DNA of 64,000 nt, taken from the NCBI GenBank assembly GCA_006503535.1, contig QYRS01000006.1:62001-126000 (forward strand), in the 5' to 3' direction. Each line of letters starts with the position of its first letter. Position 1 is the first letter of the stretch. The DNA is from Arthrinium phaeospermum. Its lineage: Eukaryota > Ascomycota > Sordariomycetes > Amphisphaeriales > Apiosporaceae. The translations under genes and the position numbers were made by a program. A model generated the notes under the pieces. The model was not told the DNA's origin. It did not search any database and was given only the letters and a program-made list of their open reading frames with translations. This document shows positions 43,167-53,685 of this stretch, piece by piece.

Positions 43167-44360
43167 TCAGGTGGTGCCCCCAAATTCCGCAAACCGTGAC
43201 TTGACTGCATCTTCTCCCGGGACCAGCCAGAGCTGGATGAACATACTAGCAATGGCGCACGTGGAGCTAGGAGACGCAGGGGTCATTGCTAACTGCCTCA
43301 CAGCGAGACCAAGTTTTTCCATCACCCCTTGTAGCTTTCGAAATTGCAACAGTGTCAAGTCCAGTCTTGGTTCCCACTCATCTAGACCCGGCTGGGCTAG
43401 AGACCAAGATGTTCTAGTTCCAGGGCTCGTTGTGTCCGCGCCAGAGACGGATGATGAGTGGCTGCTGGCGTCTGGTACCAAGTTTGACAGGCTTCTCAGA
43501 GTACGACCGAGAAGTAGGCAGACGGTCACTGGGTGTGGTTACGTCAGTCTCGTGAAGGAAGCACTTGTGGCTATGGGGCCCACCGTACAAATAATACTGT
43601 CATCATGTGATACGCAGTGGCAGCTGATGCAGTCTTCAGCCGCAATGGTAGCTTGCCGGATCCTGGAAAGCTGCTCGTGGAACAAGACCTGCCCTGCTGC
43701 CGGCATGTCGCAGGAAATCAGGGCAATCTGGTGAGCCGCGCGGGTCATGCATCCACACAAAGCAAATGCAGACGCGGACGGGCCGTCGTGGGTCCCGGGC
43801 TCCGTTTTGCCGCCGGGGGTCAAGGATGGCTGAGCAAAGATGCCGTCGCCATTTCCCGTCAGGGGTAGGTCGTCATGTCGCTGGAGTATCGTCGGCGACG
43901 CGAGACTTGTTGGGAGATAAGTGTCGAACTCGGCCGGTGGATCCAGTGGCGACAGTAAGCAGCCGTCTCCCAGATATAGCCCTGCTTCCATGGTTTCCAG
44001 GGCATCCTGGCTATCCAGCACAGCATCTTTGCTTATCGCGGCATGGCAATACGAGCCCAAAGTATCATTGCCATCACCTTGTTCACTAAGAGCAGGCGCA
44101 GTCCGCACTGGAGATATGGGACTCTCGGTATGGCCCAGTAGTTGGGGGCTTTTTGTCTTGTTAGATCTCGAGTCGCCGATTTTGGGGGCGTCCCTATGAC
44201 TCCGGCGAGACCGACCGTAGACACACCGAGTTCCTCGTCTGACACACCTTGCACACTCGGGCTTGTCTCGACCACAACGAACCTTTAGCTCACTACAAGT
44301 GTCACAGGAGGCTCGCAACTTGGTGAAATCGCCATTTGTTGTGGGACTGTGGGAGGCCAT
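43167..44360 (-). CDS. AflR-like Zn(II)2Cys6 transcription factor
   Basis: Start at ATG 44360 is preferred; a Met at 44453 is in frame upstream. Exon 1 (44360-43589) and exon 2 (43528-43167) join through intron 43588-43529 (gtacgg...cccag), 377 aa. The zinc cluster (CDTCSELKVRCGRDKPECARC...C, C-x2-C-x6-C-x6-C-x2-C-x6-C) is followed by an RRSHRD basic tail, as in AflR. After a low-complexity middle comes DCISCHCVSHDDSIILTVCLLLGRTL, the Cys-rich opening of the AflR-type C-terminal domain. Without the intron the frame would hit a TAA at 43539. By family this is a pathway-specific activator; it sits between the FAD oxidase and the prenyltransferase and probably controls this cluster. Confidence 0.83.
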
Positions 44361-45525
44361 GCTGGCGCTATTGGGTTGAGTTTGAGTGGATGGCGGCAGG
44401 AAGCACGGAATGGACAAGCGAACGTAAGGTCGCAAAAGCGGGTAGTGTTCCATATTGACGTCTTGTTCATACTAGTTCTATATAGATATGCTCCCAGCTG
44501 CAGCCTACCTAGTATGCAGGAGCTCACGGCTCAGAGTGAATGAGTAGTCTCAGTTGCTCGCCTAACCATTGTTCAATGATCTGCCCTAGTCAACTGCGAA
44601 GGCGTCTTGCTTCCTGCATGCATAGAGGCATGTAATATGTGACTAAGCCTATGACGAGCCGGGCAGTCGGACTTTTATCTACCAGATCCCGATGAAGGCA
44701 GTTGACGTGTCCATGGTCAGACAAATTTAGAAGTACCTAACTACATGGACTGTGTAACATAGCTTCCTAGGCAGCTCATGGGATCCTTGTGGAATAGGAG
44801 CCTTGTATCATCCAAGAGATAAGAGTCACGTCAGACCTGGCGCTTGTCAGCAAATGTGGCGGAGTATGGATTTCACCGGCGCCCCGATACGGTGGTAAGT
44901 GCTGACATCTGAACCCGCTATCGGGTAACATATTGTAGGACGAACTGCCATTGGTCACCCTGGACGCGTGTCCGATATAATACCCGGTTCGGACGGCGCC
45001 GTAAGCACTTGTCAAGCCACAAAGCCCCACACGTGGGACCTGGAATACGGTGTGCGGACTATAAGATATACCGAAACTACCTATATGTCCCTTGCTTTAA
45101 AGCAGCCCCACCCCCGGCTTTCGACTCGGGTAGTATTAGTCCGACGTGCAGGGAACTGTTGTGCTCCAAGCCCAAACCCTTGTGTGATATCAACGGGCAT
45201 GCCAAGCGGGTGCCAATCGTGAGGAATGATCAGCCAACAATGCATACAGACGGCCAAGCTGTTTGGCGTCAGGCCAAAGTTTCGACGCTCCACCGCGTAC
45301 CGCATCATGGGCCACGTCTATGTGCATGGCGATCGGTGCAATCCCTGCTCGTGACACATTCGGCGAGCGAAGTGTTAATACTGACCCATCGCACGTGTTG
45401 GTGATGAAGAACTGTCTGGAATAAATCCCAAAAGCATGGTCAATTGAATTGCGCAGTTTCACAATCAAGAGACATCAACTACCACGTTGAACAGAAACTC
45501 CCCTGCACAACCAAGCATCGGCGAC
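44361..45525. promoter_or_regulatory. Divergent upstream region of the AflR-like gene and the prenyltransferase
   Basis: A 1.2-kb divergent gap, the main candidate for cluster promoter elements. TATATAG (plus strand, near 44476) could be the core box of the AflR-like gene. Small open frames between 44776 and 45404 have no domains. Confidence 0.5.
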
Positions 45526-46948
45526 ATGTCTCTCTGGAGGACTGTCTCGGATTTCCGGACCACCCACTCGGCCCTCGACGCCGTCAACAACGAGATCGCT
45601 TGCGACCGCGAGGACCGAGAGTACTGGTGGGGCACCCTCAGTCCGTCCCTGGCGGCTCTCCTAGAGAGGTGCGAGTACAGCGAGCAAGACCAGCAGTACT
45701 ACCTGAGCTGGTTTCACCAGAACATCGCCCCCGCCCTGGGCCCGCGCCCCCGGTACGGCAAGCCCTTCTACTCGTCCGGGCTGACGCACGACAACACCCC
45801 GCTCGAGTTCAGCCAGAACTGGAAGGAGAACAGCTCGGCCCAGCTCGTCCGCTTCACCATCGAGCCCGTCACGCGCGCGTCCGGGTCCGCCAGCGACCCC
45901 TTCAACCAGAAGACCGCGCGCGAGGTGCTGGGCCGGATTGCCCAGGACGTGCCTGGCGGCATCGACCTGAAGCGGTTCGACCACTTCTTCCGCGAGACGT
46001 TCGTCCCCTACGAGGCGTCCGAGGAGATCGCGGCCAAGCTCCAGCCCGGGCAGGCCCGCGCCCGCGTCCTGCTGGCCTTTGATCTGGACCACGGCGCGGG
46101 GCTGGCCGCCAAGGCCTACTTCGTACCCCAGCTGAAAGCCACCCACACGGGCGTCTCGCAGAAGCAGGTCATCTTCGACGCCCTGCGCAAGTACCAGACG
46201 TCGGCCGGCACTTACGAGCCCTCGGTGGCGGCGCTCGAGAGCTACCTGGGCTCGCTCGCCGGGGAGGGCCGGCCGGAGCCGGAGCCTTTCCTGGTGGCCA
46301 TCGACTGCGACGACAAGCCGCGCTCGCGCCTCAAGGTCTACCTGAACCGCACCTCGGTCGACACGCTGGCCAAGGCGAAGCACATGTTCACCCTGGGCGG
46401 GCGGCTCGCGGGCGGATCTAATATGGCCGAATGCATGCGGCAGATCGACGCATGGTGGTCCCACGTCTTTGGCGTCTCGCCCGAGCCGGGCCCCGAGGGC
46501 GCTGACAAGGAAGTGCTTCCTGCCAACCCGGCTGCGTGTTCGCGCTGGAGATGTTCCCCAGCCCCGAGGGGAGCCGCGAGCCCGACATGGAGGTCAAGCT
46601 GCACATCCCCGCCTGGCTGATCGGCAAGACGGACGCGGAGCTCGCCGAGATGCTGGGGCGGTGGTTCGGGGACCATGGGCACGACAAGTTTTCGGCCAGG
46701 TACTTGCAGGACTTGGAATACGCCTTGTAAGTCTTTGCTCTTTTTCTTTTTTTTTCTTTTTTTTTCGTGTTCATCATGGTATGTACTGGCAGTTACTAAT
46801 ATGATTCGGTGGTAGTCCCAAGAACAACCTCGGCGGAACGGCCGGAACGCACACTTGGATCTCGTTGACGTGGACCCCCAAGACGGGCTTGTACATGACC
46901 ATGTACTACACCCCGAGGCCAGCGGAGATGAACGGCCGATGGAGCTAA
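45526..46948 (+). CDS. DMATS-type aromatic prenyltransferase (frameshifted as given)
   Basis: Start at ATG 45526 (MSLWRTVSDF). The family pattern is present: YWWGTLSPSLAALLERCEYS, then TPLEFSQNW, LVRFTIEP, AKAYFVPQL and LKVYLNRT, ending LGGTAGTHTWISLTW. One intron (46727-46815, T-rich) precedes the last 133 bases. Between 46527 and 46531 the frame shifts: one extra C or G (CCCGG) restores a 444-aa protein, the usual family length. DMATS enzymes attach dimethylallyl (occasionally longer) chains to aromatic rings in the cytosol without the DDxxD motif. In flavoglaucin- and annullatin-type clusters such an enzyme prenylates a salicyl alcohol; the acceptor here is inferred from neighbours. Confidence 0.87.
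46739..46766 (+). repeat. Poly-T tract in the prenyltransferase intron
   Basis: T runs interrupted by single C residues inside the intron, close to the donor. Prone to miscalling; no function implied. Confidence 0.5.
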
Positions 46949-47563
46949 ATAGTACACTTGCAATGAAGCACATTGGCTGCTGTAGACGTAGTAGTTGATA
47001 CCGAAAGAGATAGTGCTACAGAATCAGTTGAATACAAATATGCAGATCACAGATTGAACTCAGTACCTAAATCAATCACGAAGGCGCCAGCCAGCTGTTT
47101 TCGTAAGAACTCGAACCATAGCGACATTTGACGAGCACCATGGTGTCATGTTCCAAAACGTGCACTACAAGATCAATAGCTACATAGTCCAGAGTGGTGG
47201 CTTCCCCTGTACTGCCGATGAAGACAGACTTGGGTTATGTAGTTTGACAGGAATAGTAAATGTCGTACTCAGACATTCTGCGTCTGGTCATTATCACATT
47301 TCAACCTTGAGGGGGTTTTCAGGCCTGCGACGACGCTTAGACTGACGTAAGCGACTTAGAACCCAATTTGGACATGGTTATGAGATAGGTTGCATTGATT
47401 TCCGCATCACTATATACCTTATTATGCATGCAAGTAAGATGGCATCCTGCTGGAGACGTTCATCGAGGACGAATATATCAAATTCTTCATTTTGTTTCTG
47501 CCAGATTCTACTTCTATCTACGTTTCTCTTGATCGTGTCCCCTTTCTTTCGATGGGACTTAAT
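46949..47563. other. Convergent intergenic, 0.6 kb
   Basis: Between the prenyltransferase stop and the SDR stop on the other strand. Nothing recognised. Confidence 0.5.
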
Positions 47564-48424
47564 CTACCAAGGAACAAAGCCCTCCTTGTCCAAGATCTTG
47601 CCGGCATCAGCATCCCGCTTCCCCTCGGCCACGGCCAGGAGGCGCTGGCCGCCCTCGCTGGGGTGGACGGCGCCCATGGCCTTGGTCATCTCCTCGGGCA
47701 GCCCGCCGAGCCCGGTGGCGCAGAAGCCCGGGCTGACGCTGAAGACTTTCACGCCGTCGGCCTGCAGCTTGTGGTTCCAGTCCAGCATCAGCATGCTCAG
47801 CGCCGTCTTGCTGCAGCGGTACCCGATGGTCTCGAATTGGATATCCTTCTTGGGCCAGCCGGCCGCCAGCGGCGGGGTCGGGAAGTAAGGGCCCTCGGCC
47901 GCCGCCGTCATCTGCGACAGGCCCGCCAGGAAGAGCAGGCGCGGCGTGCTGGGGGACTTGAGCAGCAGGGGGATGAAGGTCCAGGTCATGACGTTGGTGC
48001 CCGTCACGTTGACGTCGTAGGCCTGGTTGAAGCAGTCCCGCAGCGTCGTCTTGCCCTGGAGGAAGTCGTGGTCGAAGCCGGCGCCTGTAAGAAGTTAGTC
48101 GAATGGCCCATCAGAAATAATGAAACATGAAAAATACATACCTGCGTTGTTGATGAGGACATCGACGTGGCCGGGGCCGTTCTTGACCTGCTCAAAGGCC
48201 TTTTCGATGGAGGCGTCGCTGCCGAGGTCGACCTGGAGCAGTTCGACGGTGTTCTGGGTCTGGGGGCACAGGGCCCGCAGCTTCTCGATGGCCTCGGTGC
48301 CCTTCTGGACAGACCGGCTGCCGAGGTAGACGTGGTACGAGTTGGGGGACTCGAGGAAGGCCTTGACGGCCTCGAAACCGATGCCGAAGTTGGCGCCGGT
48401 CACGACGACGATTTTGGGAGCCAT
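47564..48424 (-). CDS. SDR, cluster reductase 1
   Basis: Exons 48424-48142 and 48084-47564 give 267 aa. VVVTGANFGIGFEAVKAFLES is the Rossmann Gly-rich motif; VDVLINNAG and GYRCSKTAL (Tyr and Lys of YxxxK) follow, and the Ser position lies in the LFLAGLSQ segment. It resembles the fungal SDRs named after neomenthol or carbonyl reductases. It is one of four SDRs in this cluster; related polyketide-derived salicylaldehyde clusters also carry several SDRs that reduce or oxidise the ring-forming intermediates. Which step it performs cannot be read from the sequence. Confidence 0.86.
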
Positions 48425-49018
48425 GTTTCTTGCCGTGTAAAGATGATGCGAAGTAAATAAAATCGAGATGTGTGTCGATTAAAAATGGGGTTGATTCTTC
48501 TAGTAAGCCTCTTTTGGCCCCGGCTTCAATGCATCGTCTTTTTCGTTACTTATAGCAGTTTTGGGACAAAGGCGTTGCCAACTACGTAAGCGGCGCAAGC
48601 GTGGAACTAGGCTACGGACTTAAGCGACCATCAGGTGCGCGGGCCATGCCGGCAAGACGGGGCCGTGAGACTGGCCGACCCCGATGACCCTCTGGGCAAA
48701 TCGAATTCCAGTCCTTCAAATGCACCATGCGTCGGACCAACAAATACTCCATGGCACTTATGTCGTGTCACCGCCTCCTTCGTCCCTTGCGTAGTAGTAT
48801 CTGAGTCAGCAGTGAGAGCAAATTGTATCACAAAAGGAAAGACAAAACGAAGTAAGATCTTCCCCGATTGGGATAAGATGTGCACCTTTTCGTCAAACAA
48901 TAAGCAAGGCTATTAACTACTCCAACTGAGTGGGGGTTGCATTCGAATGCGTCTTGCATAAGTATTACATGCATGATTTTTTGCTTTTCCCCATGTCAAT
49001 ATCAATCAGCTAGTAGGA
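48425..49018. other. Intergenic, 0.6 kb
   Basis: Promoter of SDR 1 and 3' region of SDR 2. No gene. Confidence 0.5.
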
Positions 49019-50177
49019 TTATATCCCGGCCCCTCCATTCGTGGCCCGCTCCACCGCCGATCCCTGCGGAGCCTTGCCCGGGTGCGCGGCCTGCACCAGG
49101 GCGAGCTCGCTTAGCGTCTCCTCGTACAGCCGCCGGGCGATAGATTGGCCCTCGGGCGTGTACACAAGCGGGGGCATCCTGCAGTTAGCCGATTCGTATT
49201 AGTCCGAGGCTTATCAATCTTGGGATGGGGATGAATGGATGTCTTGGCGGGGAGACTTACGGCTGGAGTTTCCCGTCTTCGACGTATTGGCCATGGGCGC
49301 TTTCGTCCAGCAGCGTGGCGGCGTGGACAATGGGCCGCGCACCGACAGTGCAGGTGCGGCCCAGGAGACGGGTGGCCACCTAGTTACCCAGGCGCAGCCA
49401 TCCCTCGGATTGGCGGCCCAAGCCCGAACCGTGGCAGAGCCCAGGGTTGGCGCACGTCACGATGGTGGTGCCAGGCTGGACGTGCCGCACCAGCTCTGTC
49501 AAGAAAAGCTGGCCCAGCAGCTTGGACGTCCCGTAGCGCTCCGCCATGTCCCATTTGGGGGCCATGGGATCGCGGAAGGCCGGCAGCAGGGGCTGGGCGG
49601 TTCTTTCCTGGAAGCTGGCCCAGGCCGCCATGTCAGACGTGACCCACACCACCCGCGCGGGAGCGTGGCCGGCCAGCCTCTGTTCCTGGAGGACTGGCAG
49701 GAGCAGGAGATTAAGCAGGGCGGTGGACAGGTAGTTGATCTGCACCACTTGCTCGTAGCCAGTCGGGGCGAAGGCCTCGTGGCAGTTGAAGACGCCGGCG
49801 TTAAGGATGAGAATGTCCAGCGGCGCCGAGACCTGGACGCGGCCAACGAACCCGACAATGGATTCGTACGAGGACAGATCCAGCTCCCACACCTCGATCC
49901 TGTCGGCTAGCAGAGCATCGCCAGCGACAAGTTGGCGGCGTGCATCCTCGCCCTTGGCGGTGTCGCGCACGGCCAGCACGACGGCGGCGCCCAGTTGCAA
50001 AAGCTGGCGTGCTGTCTCCAGCCCCAGACCCATGTTGGATCCGGTGACGACAGCTCGCTTTCCTTCCAGGTTGACATCTTTGACAGAGAGCTGCGGCGTT
50101 TGGACGCAGAGCTGGCGATAGATGAAGTGGAGCTTTCCTGCCCTTTTCTCCGGGCTAATGTCAAATGATGAGGCCAT
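49019..50177 (-). pseudogene. SDR, cluster reductase 2, with an in-frame TAG
   Basis: Start at ATG 50177. The long exon (50177-49261) reads TGSNMGLGLETARQLL, LDILILNAGVF and YGTSK, with the catalytic Ser in WVTSDMAAW, up to a TAG at 49382-49380 after 265 codons. The same frame continues past the TAG with clear family sequence (RLLGRTCTVGARPIVHAA, then GQYVEDGKLQP), then an intron (49260-49179) and a last exon 49178-49019 ending YTPEGQSIARRLYEETL. The whole would be 358 residues with one stop. No splice pair removes the TAG. It is a retinol-dehydrogenase-like SDR as in salicylaldehyde clusters. Either a single-base nonsense mutation, a sequencing error, or a shorter active enzyme. Confidence 0.8.
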
Positions 50178-50589
50178 TACAAACGATTGTAGGTAGCAAG
50201 TACGGTTCAGGATGAGGCAAGTAGAGAGAGAGGTATGCTATGATGACAAGCCTATCAACATGCAGAGTTGGGTCTGATAAATACCCATGGGCAGCGGGAT
50301 GGGGTCAAGCGCCCCGGTTGGTACTATCACTGATTCACTCAAACTTGGGAAACAATAAGTCCGTCGTGGCCGTTGATTGATTGGAGGATGTGCCCTCGTC
50401 TGAGCACATGTAATCAATCAAGTACATCGTAGTACATAGTACATAGCTTGGCTTAGTTTGACAATAATCCCCGGTCATGCGGCCGCTTTGGCTAGTCTTG
50501 AACCTTCTAACTCTAACCGAACTACATTTCATGTTCGTGATCCACAAGGGACCGTCTAATATTATTATGTACAAGGGGCCGTTGATTTT
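50178..50589. other. Intergenic, 0.4 kb
   Basis: Between the SDR 2 start and the stop of the Zn2Cys6 gene, both on the minus strand. Nothing seen. Confidence 0.5.
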
Positions 50590-52784
50590 TTACTCGCCCA
50601 TGGAACACGGCAAATTCATCGCATTGAGCCCCAGCTGGCGCAAGAACCTCCGTGCCAGCCCGTTGACGTTCATCAGCCCCCGCAACGCCGACGATACTCC
50701 TCCCATGAGTGCCATATACGAGTTGTCGGGTCCGTTGTGCGCCAGACAGAACCGGCCACACATCAAAAGCGGCATCGGCGTGAACGGGTGAGTCTGTAGC
50801 GGTGGTTAGAAAACATAATACCACAGTATAATTCCAGACGTTGACGCAGGGGAAAAGAAAAAGCCCACCTGAAAATGGTTCAGCTGACCAAGCACCGCGA
50901 TCAGCATCCCGAGGTTGCGCGTGGCGTCGAGCGAGCGCCGCTTGTGGTCCGCCAGCATCGTCTCCTGCAGCTCGAGCCCGGGCGGCGCCGACTCGATCAT
51001 CTCGCCCAGGACGAGGATCGTCATCTGCGCCGTAATGGCCAGGAAGAGGAGCACGGGGTCCGAGTGCCCGGACATGGACGAGATCTGCAGGGCCAGGATC
51101 TGCAGGCGGCCTGCCAGGAGCGTGCTGAGGCACTGGTGCTGGCGGTAAAAGTCCTGCTGTTCTGGCGGCTGATGCGTTCCTCCTCCTCCTCCTCCACCTC
51201 CTCCACTGCACCGCGCGGTGGCGTGCTGGCGTCGCTTCAGAGCCGAGGCCCGCGAGCAGATGGTAGCCACGACGACGGACTCGGCGAAGGGGGAGAGCTC
51301 CGCTTCGCACGACAGGTTGTCGGGCCACCCGCTCTCGAAGCCGCTGCTGATCTCGGACAGGAAGATGACCACGACGGGCTGGCCGCTGCTGAAATGCGAG
51401 TCGGGCGCTGGCAACCGAGTCTCTATCTAAATACGGTTTTGCAACCACCAAAGTCAGATCCGAGCGGTGATTTTGGTTTCTTGGAGGGAGGGAGGGATTT
51501 GAATTGAGTTGGGTGTGCGCACGTGAGCATGTCATTTACGAACCTCGTTCTCGTTGAAGGTCAAGGGCAGGTCGTCGGCCACGCCCGTGAACCGATCAAA
51601 GCAGTACGCGATCCAAAAGGTGCGCCGCAGAGATTCCACCTCGACCCAGTCGCCCTGGAAGCTCGTCGGCGGGTGCCGGTCCAGCTCGTGCAGCCGCATC
51701 AGCTGGATCAGGCGGAAAGCCCGGCCGGACGTCACCAAGCCGCGCTGAAACTCGTCGTTGGTTAGTTCGTAGATGGCCAGGAGGATCCAGGCCTGCGGGT
51801 GCTCGACGCACTTGGGCTGGTCGTCTTGGCCGCTCTCACTGCTGGCAAAGGCCTCGAGCAGACGTCGAGCTTCCGCATACAGCTCGCGCCGCAGGGTTTG
51901 GAACTGGCTGGACAGGGAGGCCGCCAGCGTCCACATGGCGTACTGCAGGCAGACTTGGGCCTTGGACTTGTCCGGCTTCCGCGACCAGGCCAAGTAGCGT
52001 GACTTTTGCAGCATGGGCGCAAACGTATGGACCCGGTCAAAGTACAGCTGATCTCTGGCATGGTCAGATATCACTTAAGATGATGGCGGTGTGGGGGAAC
52101 TTACAAGTCACTACAGACAAGCGGGTTGAGCTGCAGTCCCACAGGCGACGGCTCGACTGGTGGAAAGGTAATGGCCGGGTAGGGGTCCTCCGCCACCCCA
52201 TTCGGCGGTGGATGGGTGCTGTTGAGGGTCAGCCAGGCCGAGATGTTGTTGAAGTCGCCCGCCGGGTCCGCGGAGAAGGCGTGAGACATGGAGGACACGA
52301 GACCGCTGTCGCTTCCCTGCTCATCGTTTTCCGACGTTTGGGGCTGATCCGAGACGGTCGTCGGCGGGGGCGAAGGCTGATCCCGGACCTGCTGCTCATT
52401 CAAACGGGCTTCTAGCGTGGCTGTTGGTTCATGGAATTAGGACCATCGTCACCAATGTAAACGACCGGCTTACCTATCTTGCTGCGCAGGGCGCTGAGAT
52501 GTCCCTTCTTTGGCCCTCGTGGGGCGCAGTCACTCCTCGTGATGCAGATGAGGCCAGAGGTGGCACAGCCAAGACACTGGGGCTTGTTTCGATCGCAGCG
52601 GAGTTTCCTCTTGCGGCATTCGTCACACTCCAGCACAGGTATTAGTTGGACAGCTGCAAACAAGCAGAGCTAAGATACTGGCAAGACTTACCGCAGACCC
52701 AAGTTGTTGTCGTGGTCGTGGGCGCGGGGGCTGTTCTTGGTGTTGGGGTGCTATGTCGTTGCTGAATGAAAAGTTGGAAGACAT
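50590..52784 (-). CDS. Zn(II)2Cys6 transcription factor with fungal-trans-type region (frameshifted as given)
   Basis: Six exons: 52784-52692, 52653-52474, 52411-52105, 52054-51540, 51422-50869, 50793-50590, about 617 aa. The zinc cluster is CDECRKRKLRCDRNKPQCLGC with the sixth Cys in GLIC. An Arg/Pro linker and helix (SALRSKIEARLNEQQ) follow, and a middle-homology-like block holds YLAWSRKP, LQYAMWTLAAS and the LRRTFWIAYCFDRF segment. A nine-Gly run lies in exon 5. Exon 1 ends in phase 0 but exon 2 needs phase 1: one extra C opposite the G run at 52726-52730 repairs it. It is a likely second regulator of the tailoring cluster, by position between SDR 2 and the monooxygenase. Confidence 0.8.
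51178..51204 (-). repeat. TCC repeat encoding poly-Gly in the regulator
   Basis: Tandem TCC/TCA units, read on the minus strand as GGA/GGT for a nine-Gly run. Confidence 0.65.
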
Positions 52785-53685
52785 CTTTGTTTTCCCCCTT
52801 CACACTCGATCGTCCATTGTGATTTGTGTCACAATCTGATACCAGGCTGGTTTCTAATTCAGGGGCCCTCGGTCCACTATAAGAAAATAGACGATATCGT
52901 CGGGATGCTCGGAGCCTGATAGCTGGCTGTCATACCCAACCCATGCTTGTCTTCCGCTCACCGTAGTTTATCTCACGCGAATCCTACGATCCTATTGGGC
53001 TAGTCTGGCTTATCCGGAGGATTGGCATCATTGTACCACATGGTTGCGTTGCACAGCATTGACAGAAGTCCTATAATATATGCCGTACTGATATATCGTA
53101 AATAGTGGCTCAACGCCATAAGCTGAGTGCCGCGCGGGCTTGGCACCCCAAAGGCTCCCACGCCCAGGGGCGGCGACTGTCTGATCAGGTCATATCTCAC
53201 TTCTTACACGTCATCCTCCCCTTTTTCGACCTGCCTAGTCCTAGTCCTACAAAGACCTGTAGCCAAGCCAAAAGAAGGATGAGACGCAAAACGCCATGGT
53301 TGTTGTGTCCAGCCCTATGCACCGCGGAAAGTACCCTTCTCGGCCCCGGGCCATTTCTTCTGTCATGCCGCAGGAACAAAAGCCGCGCCTCCACGCTTTA
53401 TTATGAAGCTAGAGACTACGAAGCTAGGGTGTTCCTCGGTAGTGCTTACTTGATGCATGGCGGTGAGACCACCACGAAGGAAGGGTAAGCAAATTGCGGG
53501 CACCCCTGTGGTTGTATTTTACTTTTGCATGTTTTCGCTGCACTCAATATACTCCGCAGTAGTCTCGGTGGAGCAGTGCAACATAGTCCGGTCGCAATTG
53601 GACGAAGCCCGAGGCATGTTTTATAATGAAACAAAAAGACTTTCCAAAAACCAAATCTTCTTTATAGGATCGTCGCTCAGTAATC
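52785..53685. promoter_or_regulatory. Divergent upstream region, regulator and monooxygenase
   Basis: A 0.9-kb gap between divergent genes. A short frame at 53105-53488 has no domain. Presumed promoters only. Confidence 0.5.

Noticed and set aside
43539..43541. In-frame TAA in the AflR-like gene as a nonsense mutation
   Set aside because: It lies inside a good 60-nt intron (gtacgg donor, CTGAC branch, CCCAG acceptor) whose removal gives the expected family sequence.
43054..43734. A 226-codon plus-strand frame over the AflR-like gene
   Set aside because: It runs opposite to the spliced regulator and has no recognisable domain.
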